Of a DNA stretch of 64,000 bases, positions 29,129 to 40,500 are shown piece after piece. Every line of letters begins with the position of its first letter. Within the stretch, counting starts at the first letter, position 1. The DNA is from Phaseolus vulgaris (lineage: Eukaryota > Streptophyta > Magnoliopsida > Fabales > Fabaceae), in assembly GCF_000499845.2 (NCBI RefSeq), contig NC_023758.2, forward strand, positions 16,050,927 to 16,114,926. The letters run 5' to 3'. The translations under genes were made by a program, and so were the position numbers. Under the pieces are notes generated by a model. The model had not been told where the DNA came from, ran no database searches, and worked only from the letters and a program-made list of their open reading frames with translations.

Positions 29129-30014
29129 TGATCCTGCCTGTTGACTAAAACGCTGGAGCTTTGCCTCGTCAAACTTGGATCGACGTATGCGCCGTGTCAG
29201 CCTCCGTCCTTCACCGCGATCCACCTCAAGAACCTGCAAAAGACGAAACGGCGCCGCTGCGGCCGATCGCGCTCCGACGCCCAAGTCAGCGACTGAACCA
29301 CCAATTACTTAAGAGTAAAACTCAAGAACTCTAAGGAACTGTGACCAGTTCTCTCTCAGTATACTCAAGACTCGCAAGCGTAAAGAAGACAATCTGAACG
29401 TGCGTACCTCAGAAGTTCGTTGGAAACTCTTATATACCTGGGCACTTTCTCTCTCCTGGCAGTTACACATCTGGACACGTGGCTCGCATCCAGCTGTACA
29501 CGTGCCTTCATCTGGAGCATCCTTGACTTGGGCGCTACTTCTGACTCTTCTTTGGCTAAGTTACTTATGCATGATACTACTCAGTGCATAGTTGCCTTGG
29601 AGCGTGATCTCTTCTGGATGGCGAGTTCGGGTGCCTTCGTACACACCTTCCCTGTGGTCTCGCCGGCCGCCTTCATGATCTGCACCACCTGTTTCACCGT
29701 ATATGCTCAAGTAAGTTGTCCCCCGACCCCATCCTCTGGCCAGCTGCAAAGTGTCTATCTGCCTTCATCTTCGACGATGTCCTTGTTTCGGCGATCTCTA
29801 ATCACTTGGTCGCCTGGGTTCACATCTGGCGGCTTCATCCTCAACTCGGTGACCGCCGATTTAGGCATGATGGAGATCGGAGCACGCCAACTTAATAACT
29901 GGCGACTACGCGAACCCCCGACTTCCTCCCCTTCCGCCAGCCAGGTGCCCCATCCAACACGCCTATATAATAGCTCGACGCCACGTCATTACTCCCGACT
30001 ACCAGGGCGGTACA
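29129..30014 (-). repeat. 5' LTR of the Tat element
   Basis: 886 bp, nearly identical to 17,780-18,666, with TG...CA termini on the minus strand and the AATAT duplication at its right. It splits gag of the CRM-like element. A TATA box on the minus strand lies at 29,427-29,438. Confidence 0.96.
29427..29438 (-). promoter_or_regulatory. TATA box of the Tat LTR
   Basis: GTATATAAGAG on the minus strand, identical in both LTRs, positioned so that transcription would start about 280 bp before the LTR end. The sequence upstream (minus strand) contains CACGTG-like words (about 29,477-29,482 and 29,500), possible G-box sites. Confidence 0.65.
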
Positions 30015-30019
30015 AATAT

Positions 30020-31051
30020 TATAAGGAGCTTGATACGCTTGTGCTTAAAATTGAATTAGAAGAAAGTGAGGAAGCTGTGATTGCTAGGTTTGTGAGTGGT
30101 CTTAGGAAGGATATTCAAGACATTGTTGAGTTACAAGAGTATTCATCATTGGGTTCTTTAGTTCATCTTGCAATGAAGGTGGAAGCCCAACTTGCTAAGA
30201 AAAACTCTTTCAAAAATGCTTCCAATGATGGATACTACTCCAAGTCTTGGAGAAACAAAAATTCTTTTTCTAAACATCCTTCCAAAGATTCTTCTTTCAA
30301 ACCCAAGGAAACTAAGCCATCTACTTATAGACCTAAGTCTGCCACTAGAACATCCAATACTAAATGCTTTAAATGTATGGGTTATGGTCATATAGCTGCA
30401 AATTGTCCTTCCAAACGAAGTATGTACATGCATGAGCGCATTGTAGTTAGTGAGCATGATTCGGATTCTCCTAAGCATTCATTGCATTCTCATGCATCTA
30501 GTGAGGAAGAGAGCGAATGTCCACTTGAAGGGGACTTGTTAGTTGTGAGAAGACTTCTTGGACAAGTTTCACAGCCTTTTGATGAAAGTCAAAGGGAAAA
30601 TATTTTCCATACAAGATGTCTTATTCAAAACAACATTTGTTCCTTGATAGTGGATGGGGGTAGTTGTGCAAATGTGGCTAGTACAAGAGTAGTAGATAAG
30701 CTTGTATTGCCTACTATCTCTCATACAAAGCCCTACAAATTACAATGGCTTAGTGAAGTAGGAGAAATAATTGTCAATAAACAAGTCCTCATCCATTTCT
30801 CCATTGGAAAATACAAAGATGAGGTATTATGTGATGTTGTGCCCATGGAAGCCACTCATGTTCTTTTGGGAAGGCCTTGGCAATTTGATAGAAAAGTTTT
30901 ACATGATGGCTTTACCAACAAACTATCTTTTGAATTCCATGGTCACAAGGTTACTTTAAAATCTCTCTCTCCAAGAGAAGTCCATGAGGACCAAGTTATC
31001 ATGAAGAAAAAGAGGGAGACTGAAAAAGATAAAAAAGATAAAAAAAGATAA
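30020..31051 (+). pseudogene. Gag C-terminus and protease of the CRM-like element
   Basis: The gag capsid continues here from 17,779. It contains 'ARFVSGLRKDIQDIVELQEY', a zinc knuckle CFKCMGYGHIAANCP (about 30,365-30,409) and a protease with IVDGGSCANV (about 30,645-30,665). The frame ends at 31,051 in a run of AAAAAAGAT-like units, where a length change in the repeat has shifted the frame. The open reading also extends left into the Tat LTR (from 29,420), an accident of the insertion. Confidence 0.9.
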
Positions 31052-34005
31052 AAAAAGATAAGAGTTCTAAGCCTACACTCCTTGTGTCTAGGCGTGACAT
31101 TGAAAGGGAAATAGTGGCTCATCATCCTCTTTTCTTAGCCATCCCTAGAACTCTTAGAGTAGAATCACTTGTTGATAGTCCTCATTGCTTGGAAAATTTG
31201 GTAGAAGAGTTCCAAGATGTGTTTCAAGATCCTCCAAATGGATTCCACCTTTGAGAGGGATTGAGCACCAAATTGATTTGATACCGGGCTCTTCTTTACC
31301 AAACCGTCCAGCATATAGGACCAATCCAAGTGAAACCAAGGAAATTCGCCAACAAGTTGAGGCTTTGATTGAGAAAGGGTGGATGCAAGATAGCATGAGT
31401 CCTTGTGCTATGCCTATCATCTTAGTGCCAAAAAAGGATGGCACATGGCGAATGTGTTCGGATTGTAGGGCCATCAATAACATAACAATTAAGTATAGGC
31501 ATCCCATACCTAGACTAGATGATTTGTTGGATGAATTACATGGTTCAAAAATCTTTTCAAAGATTGATCTTAAAAGCGGCTACAATCAAATCCGTATCAA
31601 ACCGGGTGATGAATGGAAGACGACTTTTAAGACCAACTTTGGTTTATATGAGTGGTCAGTTATGCCTTTTGGCCTAACTAGTGCACCAAGTACTTTCATG
31701 CGCCTCATGCATCATGTTCTTAGACCTTTCATTGGTAAGTTTGTTGTTGTTTACTTTGATGACATTCTCATTTATAGCTTATCTTTGAATGACCATAGGT
31801 TGCATGTTAGGCAAGTTTTAGAAACCCTTAGGAAGGAACATTTGTATGCTAACCTTGCTAAATGTATGTTTGCTCTTGATCATATAGAATTCCTAGGGTT
31901 TGTTGTGAGTTGCAAAGGGGTCCATGTGGACAAAACAAAGGTGATGGCCATTCAAAATTGGCCTACACCGAAATCTTTGAATGAGGTCCGAAGTTTTCAT
32001 GGACTTGCTTCTTTCTATAGAAGATTTGTCCCAAACTTTGGTACCATTGCCGCACCACTCAATGACATAGTGAAAAAGGATGTGGTCTTTCATTGGGGTG
32101 AAGCACAACAAAATGCTTTTGACACTTTGAAAGAAAAATTGACTAATGCTCCCATCTTGGCCCTTCCTAATTTCACTAAGACATTTGAGATTGAGTGTGA
32201 TGCTTCAAGCATAGGTATTGGGGCTGTTCTCCTTCAAGAGGGCCACCCCATAGCCTATTTTAGTGAGAAATTGAAGGGAAGTCATCTCAATTATTCCACC
32301 TATGATAAGGAATTATATGCACTTGTTAGGGCTTTGTTTACTTGGAAACACTATCTTTTTCCCAAAGAGTTTGTGATACATAGTGATCATGAATCTCTTA
32401 AATATTTGAAAAGCCAAAACAAACTTAACAAGAGGCATGCTAAGTGGGTGGAATTCATTGAGCAATTTCCTTATGTGATCAAACACAAGCAAGGCAAAGT
32501 AAATATTGTGGCGGATGCTCTTTCTAGAAGATACACTTTGCTAAATCTTTTAAGCTCTCAATATCTTGGTTTTGATCACATTAAGGAACTTTATCATGAT
32601 GACCTTGATTTTTCTCTCATCTATCAAGAGTGTCTTAAGGGACGACACAGATTTTTTTATTCAAGATGGCTTTCTTTTTAAAGGAAAACATCTTTGTGTT
32701 CCTCAATGCTCTATTAGATTATCTCTTGTTAGAGAAGCTCATGAGGGGGGTTTAATGGGACATTTTGGGGTTGCTAAAACTTTGGATGTGTTGCATGAAC
32801 ATTTCTTCTGGCCTCATATGCATAAACATGTTCATAGTTTGTGTGATAAATGCATAGCTTGCCGCAAAGCTAAGTCTAAAATGCATCCCCATGGTCTATA
32901 TACTCCTCTTCCTATCCCTTCAATTCTTTGGGTAGATATATCTATGGATTTCATCTTAGGTTTACCCAAGACATCAAAGGGAAAGGACTCCATTTTTGTG
33001 GTAGTGGATCGTTTTCCAAAGATGGCTCACTTTATTCCTTGCCACAAAGTGGATGATGCATGCCACATTGCAAACCTCTTCTTCCAAGAAGTGGTTCGCC
33101 TACATGGGATTCCTAGGTCTATAGTGTCCGATAGAGATCCCAAGTTCTTGAGTCACTTTTGGAAGACCTTGTGGGGCAAGCTTGGGACTAAGCTTTTATT
33201 TTCTACCACTTGCCACCCACAAACTAATGGTCAAACCGAGGTGGTGAATAGAACTTTGGGACAACTATTGAGATGTTTTATTTCGGGGAATCCTAGAGTG
33301 TGGAAGAATTTACTACCCCATGTTGAGTTTGCATATAATCGTGTAGTAAATTCTACCACCTCACATTCTCCTTTTGAGGTGGTCTATGGGTTTAATCCCC
33401 TAACACCTCTAGATTTTCTTCTTATTCCCCTTCTTGGAGATGTCTTGTGCAAAGATGGGGATGAAAAGGCTTCTTTTGTGAAAACTTTGCATAAAGACAT
33501 CAAGAAGAGAATTGAGAAGAAGGTTGGCAAGTATGCTGAACTTGCCAATAAGAGGAGAAAAGCATTGTTGTTTGATGAGGGCGATTGGGTTTGGCTTCAC
33601 TTGAGGAAGGATCGCTTTCCTACTCAAAGGAAGTCCAAATTAATGCCTCGAGGGGATGGACCTTTCCAAATCCTCAAGAGGATTAATGACAATGCTTATG
33701 AGTTAGATATGCCTAATACATTCTTAGGTAGTCATACTTTTAATGTCAGCGATCTAACTCCTTTTTCTGTAGGTCTCCAGAATTCGTGGTCGAATTCTCT
33801 CCAACTCAGGGAGTATGATGGAGATCAAGCTCAAGAGGACATGGAGGCCAATCAACAAGATCAAGAAGAGGTAGAGGCACTAATGGAGGACGCCCATGGA
33901 GGTCAAAGCCCACCTCAAAGGCTTACAAGAAGCATGTTCAAAGCTTTAGGAGCTAGGGGACATTTATTTTCTCTTTTTGTAATTTCTTTGGTTGAAGGTT
34001 CTTAG
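31052..34005 (+). pseudogene. RT, RNase H and integrase of the CRM-like element (frameshifted)
   Basis: After the slip at about 31,030-31,060, the pol frame resumes ('RRDIEREIVAHHPLFLA'), shifts again near 31,245, and continues through RT with YFDDILIY (31,752-31,775). RNase H follows ('[16 protein letters not shown]') with the '[13 protein letters not shown]' end. Another shift lies near 32,640. Integrase then has the HHCC zinc region ('[23 protein letters not shown]'), DDE-type motifs '[10 protein letters not shown]', 'VSDRDPKF' and 'NGQTEVVN', and a C-terminal '[17 protein letters not shown]'. The last 60 or so codons lie in the 3' LTR and end at 34,005. Three shifts and the gag insertion inactivate it. 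Confidence 0.92.
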
Positions 34006-34847
34006 AGGGAAACATTAGAAACCTATTTTGTTATAGCATCTTTTAGGCTTTAGTTAGGAGCTTTAGGAGGGGGGTGTGTTAGTAGATAGGTGTAGGAGTA
34101 GAATAGGAGGTGCCAAAGTGAAGGAAGAGATCACACCTTCCCCAAGCCTTGTAAATAGGCGCCGGTTCTAGAATATGTTTAGGGGGGAAATTTGAATTTG
34201 TGTAGCTTACATTTCAGCACCTTAGGCTATAAATAGAGGTGCTCCCTTTGTAAAATTGAGATTTGAATTTTAGAGAAAAGAAACTATACTCAAATTTTGA
34301 GTGATCATTGGAGTGCTTTTGAGCCTTCTTCTCTAGTCTTATCTTGAAGGATCCATGGTGTCCTCAAGTGGCGGCAGCACACTCATCTAAGAGCAACCAT
34401 CCTTCTAGTGGCGTGATCATCCAACCATACATCCATCTTCATGAGCACTCTCTTCTCCTTCCTTTCTTCTTTTGTTATTTCCTTGTCTTAGCTTGTTTCC
34501 TTGTTGAATTTGGTTCGGCAGTTTCAGTTTTAATTGTGTTGCTTCGGTTCTTTTGTTGTGCCTTGCTGTTCTTCATCTTTCTTCTTCATTTTCCAGCTTT
34601 TAGTTCAGTACAATTTAATTTCCAGCATTCTATTTCAGTTTGCTTAGCTTTTGTGCCTTTTTGTTCGGTTCAATTTGACTATAATTGGAACTTCTATATA
34701 AGTTTGTGTTTTGGCACTAGTTTTGGCGAGTTCTTGTTCATAGAACCTTGATCCATTTCTATGATAAAGTGCCTATCTCTTAACCAACTCAAGATGATTC
34801 CTAAGAATGTCAAGAATCATTCTAATTGTTCTAGTGGAATCATATCA
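33816..34847 (+). repeat. 3' LTR of the CRM-like element
   Basis: 1,032 bp, TGATGGAGATC to CATATCA, matching the 5' LTR. The first 190 bp encode the polyprotein tail (to the TAG at 34,003-34,005), with an acidic Q/E/D-rich stretch and then '[16 protein letters not shown]'. A short purine run (CTCAGGGAG, about 33,805-33,813) directly before it may be the polypurine tract. Confidence 0.95.
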
Positions 34848-34852
34848 TTGGG

Positions 34853-35503
34853 AGCTGAGCATCAACTAGCGTCTTTATTTTTAATTTCAGTAGAATAAGG
34901 TGCCTTTAACATAATAGGGGGGAGTGTGCTTATCACCTTAACTTGTTTTGACCTAGTTTCTAGAAGAATAGGCATATAGGGGGCGACATTGACTTGGTCA
35001 ATACCCTAGCCGCACCTTACTTTGGTATTTCCCATCCTATCCTTGCTTCTTGTTTTCCAAGGCACCCTCTCCTATAAATAAGGTGCCATACTCCTTGTAT
35101 TTCTCATGTTGAATTTGAATAGAAAAGTTACTCTGCACAAATTGTGTGAGGTGTTTGTGAGGCTTGTGTCCTCTTAGCATTAGGTCTCATCTTGAGTGAT
35201 TTGAGAGCTCTCAAGTGGCGACCTCTACACTTATCTTGAAGGAAACCACACTCCAAGTGGCGTGTCCAACTCTCTTACATCACCATAAGCATTCTTATCT
35301 TCATCTTTTCTTTCATTTTCCATTACTCCATTTAGCTTTGAGTTCTTATGTTCTTATTTTCCTCCATTGTCAATTCAGTTTCCATCTTGTTTTTATGTTT
35401 CCTTCCATGTTCATTTTAATTTTCGCCTTTCATCATCAATCACCATATACTTGTATTTTTCCTCTACCCTTTAAAAGGAACCATCTAAAATAAACTCACA
35501 TCA
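34853..35503 (+). repeat. Right part of the old LTR split by the CRM-like element
   Basis: This continues the LTR begun at 14,667. It contains blocks shared with the related LTRs: a G-rich run then TGTGCTTA at 34,915-34,930, a TATA-like CCTATAAATAAGG at about 35,072-35,084, and 'ctcaagtggcg' twice. It ends ACTCACATCA at 35,503, followed two bases later by a primer-site-like sequence. Confidence 0.7.
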
Positions 35504-35890
35504 TGTGGTTATTAGAGCTTTGGTTTTTTGAGCATATTTGCTTTAAGTTGATTTGACACTTTACTTTTCTTGCACCTTTAAATTCTTTCCTTTACATTCG
35601 AGCAAATTTAAATTCAGCCTTTACTTTCTTGCTTTTTCAATTTGGCACTTCTTTTTATTCATTAGCATTTCTTTTTCGCTTTTGAATATTTATGTTATGT
35701 CCATTTTTTTGTTCTTACCTCTTTTGATTAAGTCATATGTTCTTAGTGTTTCTAGGAGTCCTTAATTGCTTCTACTTACTTTGCCTCTAATTGTGAAGGT
35801 ATAAAAGTAACTAGAATTTGTTTGAGTAGAAGTAGATTTAAGTTCCAAACATAGTTTTCAAGTGTTCATTTAATTAACAACTTTATATTA
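35504..35890 (+). other. Leader remnant after the old LTR, with decayed primer site
   Basis: TGGTTATTAGAGC at 35,506 corresponds to the TGGTATCAGAGC primer site with changes. The following T-rich leader is homologous in inverted orientation to 36,380-36,770 (for example the 'agaatttgttt.agtag' blocks at 35,812-35,835 and 36,415-36,440). No gag follows; the leader homology stops near 35,890. Confidence 0.6.
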
Positions 35891-36049
35891 ATATATGACC
35901 AAACTTATTACTTTCTCTATTTTAATTATTCTTCACCGGGCTTACCAACGAAGCTGGGTCGAGCCCATGACCCGCTTTTGGGCCCAAAGTTGAGCTGGTC
36001 ATACTCAGACCGAGGTACCGAGCACACGAGCACTCCTGTCCAGTACAAG
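35891..36049. other. Spacer with a GC-rich block of unknown origin
   Basis: Bases 35,932-36,049 are markedly GC-rich compared with both sides and contain words such as GGGTCGAGCCCATGACCCGC with inverted parts (GGGTC/GACCC). I do not recognise it. It lies exactly between the two inverted leader copies and may be a fragment of another element or a filler left by a rearrangement. Confidence 0.4.
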
Positions 36050-36775
36050 AGAATTTAATGACAAGCAAGAAAAGTTTAAAGAAAGAAAGCTAAAACAAAA
36101 TGGAAGTATGATGATGACAAAACTTAAAGAAGACAAATAAGAAAAGCACTTATGAAGACTCAAAGAAAGTTACTTCAACTTTTAACAATGAAGTTTTAAT
36201 TTTCTTAGAAAGTGTAAAAGTAAGAAGGATAAAGTTCCACAAATTTGAAAACAATTTGCCACATAAAAATATTGCATTCAAATTGTTTTTGTATTGTTTT
36301 TGTGGATTTAAAATGTCCACATTCATGGCATGCATATTTTTACTTCACTTTCAAATTTTCACAAATAGAATGAGATTCAATTCATATGATCACTTGAATT
36401 CTTTGTTTGGAACTAAATCAACTACTACTTAAACAAATTCTAATTGCTTTTAGCTCTTCACAATTAAAGTTAAAATAAGAGGAATGACATTAAAGACTCA
36501 TAGAACACTAAGAACATAAGACTCTAGCAAGATAGGTAAGGAAAGAAAAAAAATGACACAAATAATTCAAAAGCAGAATTTAAATTGCTTAATGAATAAA
36601 AAGACATAATTGTAAATGACAAGTATTTAAAGGAAAAATTGAAAGGTGCTTAAAGATAAAAGTGGAATTTAAATTGTTGGAAGATAAAGACATAATTGAA
36701 ATGTGCTAGAATTTTAAAGTAGAAAATCAACTAAAAAAAGATAAGCACAATTAAAACCATGCTCTGAATACCACA
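36050..36775 (-). other. Leader remnant in inverted orientation, with primer site
   Basis: On the minus strand, two bases after the LTR end, TGGTATTCAGAGC (36,773-36,761) is a tRNA-Met type primer site with one inserted base. The T-rich leader then runs leftwards to about 36,050 without reaching gag. Its first about 400 bp are an inverted relative of 35,504-35,890. Confidence 0.6.
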
Positions 36776-37520
36776 TGATGTGAGTTGATTTTAAGATTGC
36801 ACATTTTATGGGTTGCACTTTGTTTATGAGTTTTTTTTTTATTTAAGCATAATATGGTGATAAGCTCAAAAAAGATTGCCACTAGACACAAACTTAACCA
36901 AGTGATTAAGTAAGTGTGAAGATTCTCTTCTAGAGAGCAAAATAGAACAACACAATATAAGGTGATGATGATGAGGTGCGAAATTAAGAACAAAAAAGGG
37001 AGAAAATATAATAGATGAACCGAATTGTAAACAAAGAAAAGGAAGAACATAAAAAATGGAAGAAGAGTGGTGCAAAGAAGGAAAAGAAAAGGTGAAAAGA
37101 TGAAGAAAGCTTATGAAAAAATGGAGTAAGGAGTCACGCCACTTGGAGGGATGAAAGCTTCCAAAATGAGTGGTGAGGAGCCATCACTTGAGGTGCATTA
37201 CTCTCAAGATAAGACCCAAGAAAAATTTAGGAGACAATTTCTCTTCTTAATTCAAATTCAAGTGTAAAAATACATGAGGCAAGACACCCTTTATATAAGA
37301 AAGAGTGACTTGAGGAGCAAGAGTGAGAGGGGTAGGGGCGTCATTTGTGAGAAAACTTCTAGAAAGTAAGTCATGAAAGGTGGGCTTGGTACAAGCCTAA
37401 ATTACTAAGCACACCCTACTCTAGCTTATTCTTCTATTTGGACCCCTAAAAAGAGTCAAAATTAACTTGTCTTGTAAAAAAACCCGAAGAAAGAACATTT
37501 GATGCTCTGACCCATCTCCA
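36776..37520 (-). repeat. LTR in inverted orientation (start approximate)
   Basis: The LTR ends CACATCA at 36,776 on the minus strand. It carries the related family's blocks: 'ctccaagtggcgtgactcc' near 37,130, a TATA-like TTATATAAAGG near 37,290-37,302, and TGTGCTTAG after a G-run at 37,413. By analogy with the other LTRs the true start is further out; TGGAGATGGG at 37,520 is the best candidate. It is not close enough to 34,853-35,503 to be an LTR pair of one insertion. Confidence 0.6.
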
Positions 37521-40500
37521 GTTGTTTTTTAAATATACAATATGTCCATTTTTATTGTGTGTATGCATATACACAATTTTTAGATTCTATTTTGTTATCT
37601 ATTGTTCTAATTTGAAATATTTTGTATTTATACTATTTTCTAGATAACAAACTTGTTTACTATTTTTAAATTTTTTAGACCATCTAAAATGTAGAAGTTA
37701 TACGGTTAAATATTCTTTGATTTAATTATACTTTTTACGAATAAAATTTAGTTTCAAGAACTGTGTGAAAAATAAATGTGGAAGGATGACTATGAGATGA
37801 AATATAATATATAAATTTAAAATAAATTACAATAAAGATAAGAAAGTGAAACTTATTGAAAGTTTTAGAGAAACACATGAATAATAAAAGATACACTTTG
37901 GTACAAAGTCCATAGAGGAAGGTCATATAAACCTCGAGAAATTAAGGGTAGTGATATGAATACCCTCTTGGATTGACAAATACAATTAGTTAGGTAAAGT
38001 AAATCATAGGCCTTACACTTTACTCCCGACTATACTTTTGACTATACTATACTTTATGCTAAAGTGGTTTGTAGTGCATGACTGTATGATAGTATTGACA
38101 ACTATCCATACTTGCGTAAGAACATTATGACTTAGAGGTATTATGGGACCTAAAGTGTTTAAGAATGATTATACGATGGTTATGTGATTAGTTTAATGAT
38201 GAGTTTGAACTTAAAATATACAAATATAATATGATTATTGAATGATGGATAATTGAAAGTTTCAAACTTTGAATATGGAAGATACGAATTTTGATAGTAA
38301 AATTTTATGTTGTTTGATGTAAATGATTTTTATGATTAATTTTGATTTTGATTTTTCTATGATTATTATGATTGATGATTACAATATTAATTAAATTTTG
38401 AGAAGTTATGTCATTTAATTGCAAAATTATTTGAATAACAATGTTGTAAACTTTGAGAGGTTATGATAGTGTTTTAGAGGTAATGAAAATATTTTCTTAC
38501 TTTCCTTTCTCAAAGGAAGAGAATGACAATACAAAGTGTTACAATTAGTTTAGCCCACTTTGATTTTCATATGTTGTATAACTTTTAATTATATTATATG
38601 AGAATCTTCAACTGAAAGGGCTTAACATATTTTATGATGTATTAAATCCTTAATTTTTTTAATTTTGTTTTAAATTTGCGGGTAGAATTTTCCATGACAT
38701 ATATATATAACCACGTAAATGTGCTATATGTTAAAAATGAAGTGTTTAAACTATGCATTTGTGTAGTAAGAGAAAGCTATGTGTCTCACAGTCTGTTCGG
38801 TCAGACAAAGCTATTTGCTGCTTATGCCTACTGATCAGTTAAACGGAGTTATGAACTTACGTATGATGAAACAAAACTATAACAACATATGTTTTCATAT
38901 GTTAGACCAAATGAAGTATATGCTTTACAACGAGACCTCACATTTATAAAAATTATGTTTATAAACTTTATAACGAATATATAGAACAATTATAATTTAC
39001 AAATTAAATATGAAATTTATAAACTTTATAAGTAAATACTATAATGATTTATAGAAACAAAAACAAGACCAAGATTTTTGAGTGATTGTATAAAATAAAC
39101 AATTTTTTTTACTATTATTACTGATTTACACATTTTAATTATTTTTATACCACCATCCTAAATTTCATAATTTTTTTAATAATTACAAAAAGTACAAAGG
39201 AAGATGACTAAAATAACATCTCATTAATGAGGAAGTGTAATATGCTTTTAATGTTTCTTGAATCCTTTCTCCACGTATAAATAAAGGATATACCTATATA
39301 TATTAGACATACTTGAATTTGAATGAGAAATAGTCTTTTTTAGAAATTTTTGTTTTTGAGAGTATTACACCCTTACCTTAATTCTTATGTTGAATAACTT
39401 TTTCAAGAATCATCCTTACATTTATCTTTTTAGAATCAAGGAGGTGTTCTTTAACCCTTTTTCTTTCCTTATCCATTCATTTTGTTAACCTTCCTCATAT
39501 GGAATCAAAATAACTTTTCTTCCACAAGAACTTCCTAGATTCAATCTTCAAGAGTTTCTGTAACTTCAGTCACAACTTAACAATATTTTTTTTTATCAAA
39601 AAGTTCATTTAGAACCTCATTTGAAAGCAATAAAAAAAATATGCTTTCAACAAGGTTCTTATTTTTGTTCCTCCAAAAGATTGAAATTGTTCTTTATTGT
39701 GAACTTCTTAATTAATTTGATAATATATTGAACATCTTCTTGAGAAAAATACTCAAATATCAAAACAAACAAAGAAACTCTTCATATGAAAACTCTTGAC
39801 ATGTAGAATAGGAATCAAAACCAAAGCTAAATAGTGACCACGATATCAAGAGTGTAAGAAGAAGCAAACAACACAAAGTACACAAAAAATAAATAAATTG
39901 AATGTTGGATAATTACATAAACTCAATCAACATAATATATAAATATTCTAATTATCACAAAGTACAAACTTCTCGTGAACTAATTAATTAAACAGACATC
40001 ATATATATTTACTGTCGTAGATTTTAACTATAATTATGTGGCAAAAAGTCAAAATCAATTTAGAAAAAAAAAAAATTAAGGTGAAAGCAAAATCTAACCA
40101 TTTTGAAAATTATAATCTAATAAGAAAAAGAGATAGAGATCTAGTAAGTTGGTTTGAGTAATATTAAACACATAACGTTAATTAATTTTTTTATTATAAA
40201 AGATTAGATATCAATCAACAACTTGACATAACTTTAATTAATTTTGATCACTAATTTTAAAAAAAATTAATAATGCATAAATTTAAATGATATATCATGG
40301 AAACCACTTTTATTGCTTACTTTCTTCTATATTCTGGAATGACATATCATTTACACTTTCTGCTATTTATATAAGCATTTTTATTTGATTTTTCTAATAA
40401 AAAACTTGACCTTCTTCTTTCATACCACTGTATCACGAACTATGAAGTAAAAGTTATAATTTTCTTTAAATAATGTAATTTATGGAAAATATATATATTT

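Larger units (their letters stand above)
17780..30014 (-). mobile_element. Tat-lineage Ty3/gypsy element, nearly complete, TSD AATAT
   Basis: A 12,235-bp element with LTRs at 17,780-18,666 and 29,129-30,014, flanked by AATAT (17,775-17,779 and 30,015-30,019). The minus strand encodes gag, protease, RT, RNase H, a second archaeal-type RNase H and integrase. This dual RNase H arrangement is established for the Tat lineage. A long 3' region carries an antisense ORF and tandem repeats. By eye the LTRs differ by 7 substitutions and one 1-bp indel (about 0.8%), so insertion is recent. At an assumed 1.3e-8 substitutions per site per year this is roughly 0.3 million years. The polyprotein has a single in-frame TAG. 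Confidence 0.96.
14832..34847 (+). mobile_element. CRM-like Ty3/gypsy element, TSD TTGGG, split by a Tat element
   Basis: Two 1,032-bp LTRs (14,832-15,863 and 33,816-34,847) are flanked by the identical duplication TTGGG (14,827-14,831 and 34,848-34,852). Without the nested 12.2-kb Tat element and its duplication it measures about 7.8 kb, normal for a chromovirus. Gag, protease, RT, RNase H and integrase follow in Ty3 order. The pol frame runs into the 3' LTR, as described for CRM elements, but I cannot confirm a CR motif or chromodomain. The LTRs differ by about 11 substitutions and one indel by eye (about 1.4%). It is disabled by the insertion and at least three frameshifts. Confidence 0.95.

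Noticed and set aside
29420..31051. A single 543-codon gene
   Set aside because: Its first third is antisense LTR sequence and the rest is gag/protease of a different element; the junction is the insertion site.
31020..31060. Programmed frameshift site in the AAAAAAGAT-like run
   Set aside because: Two more unrelated frame shifts follow (31,245 and 32,640) and the related copy has no shift here, so repeat slippage during decay is simpler.
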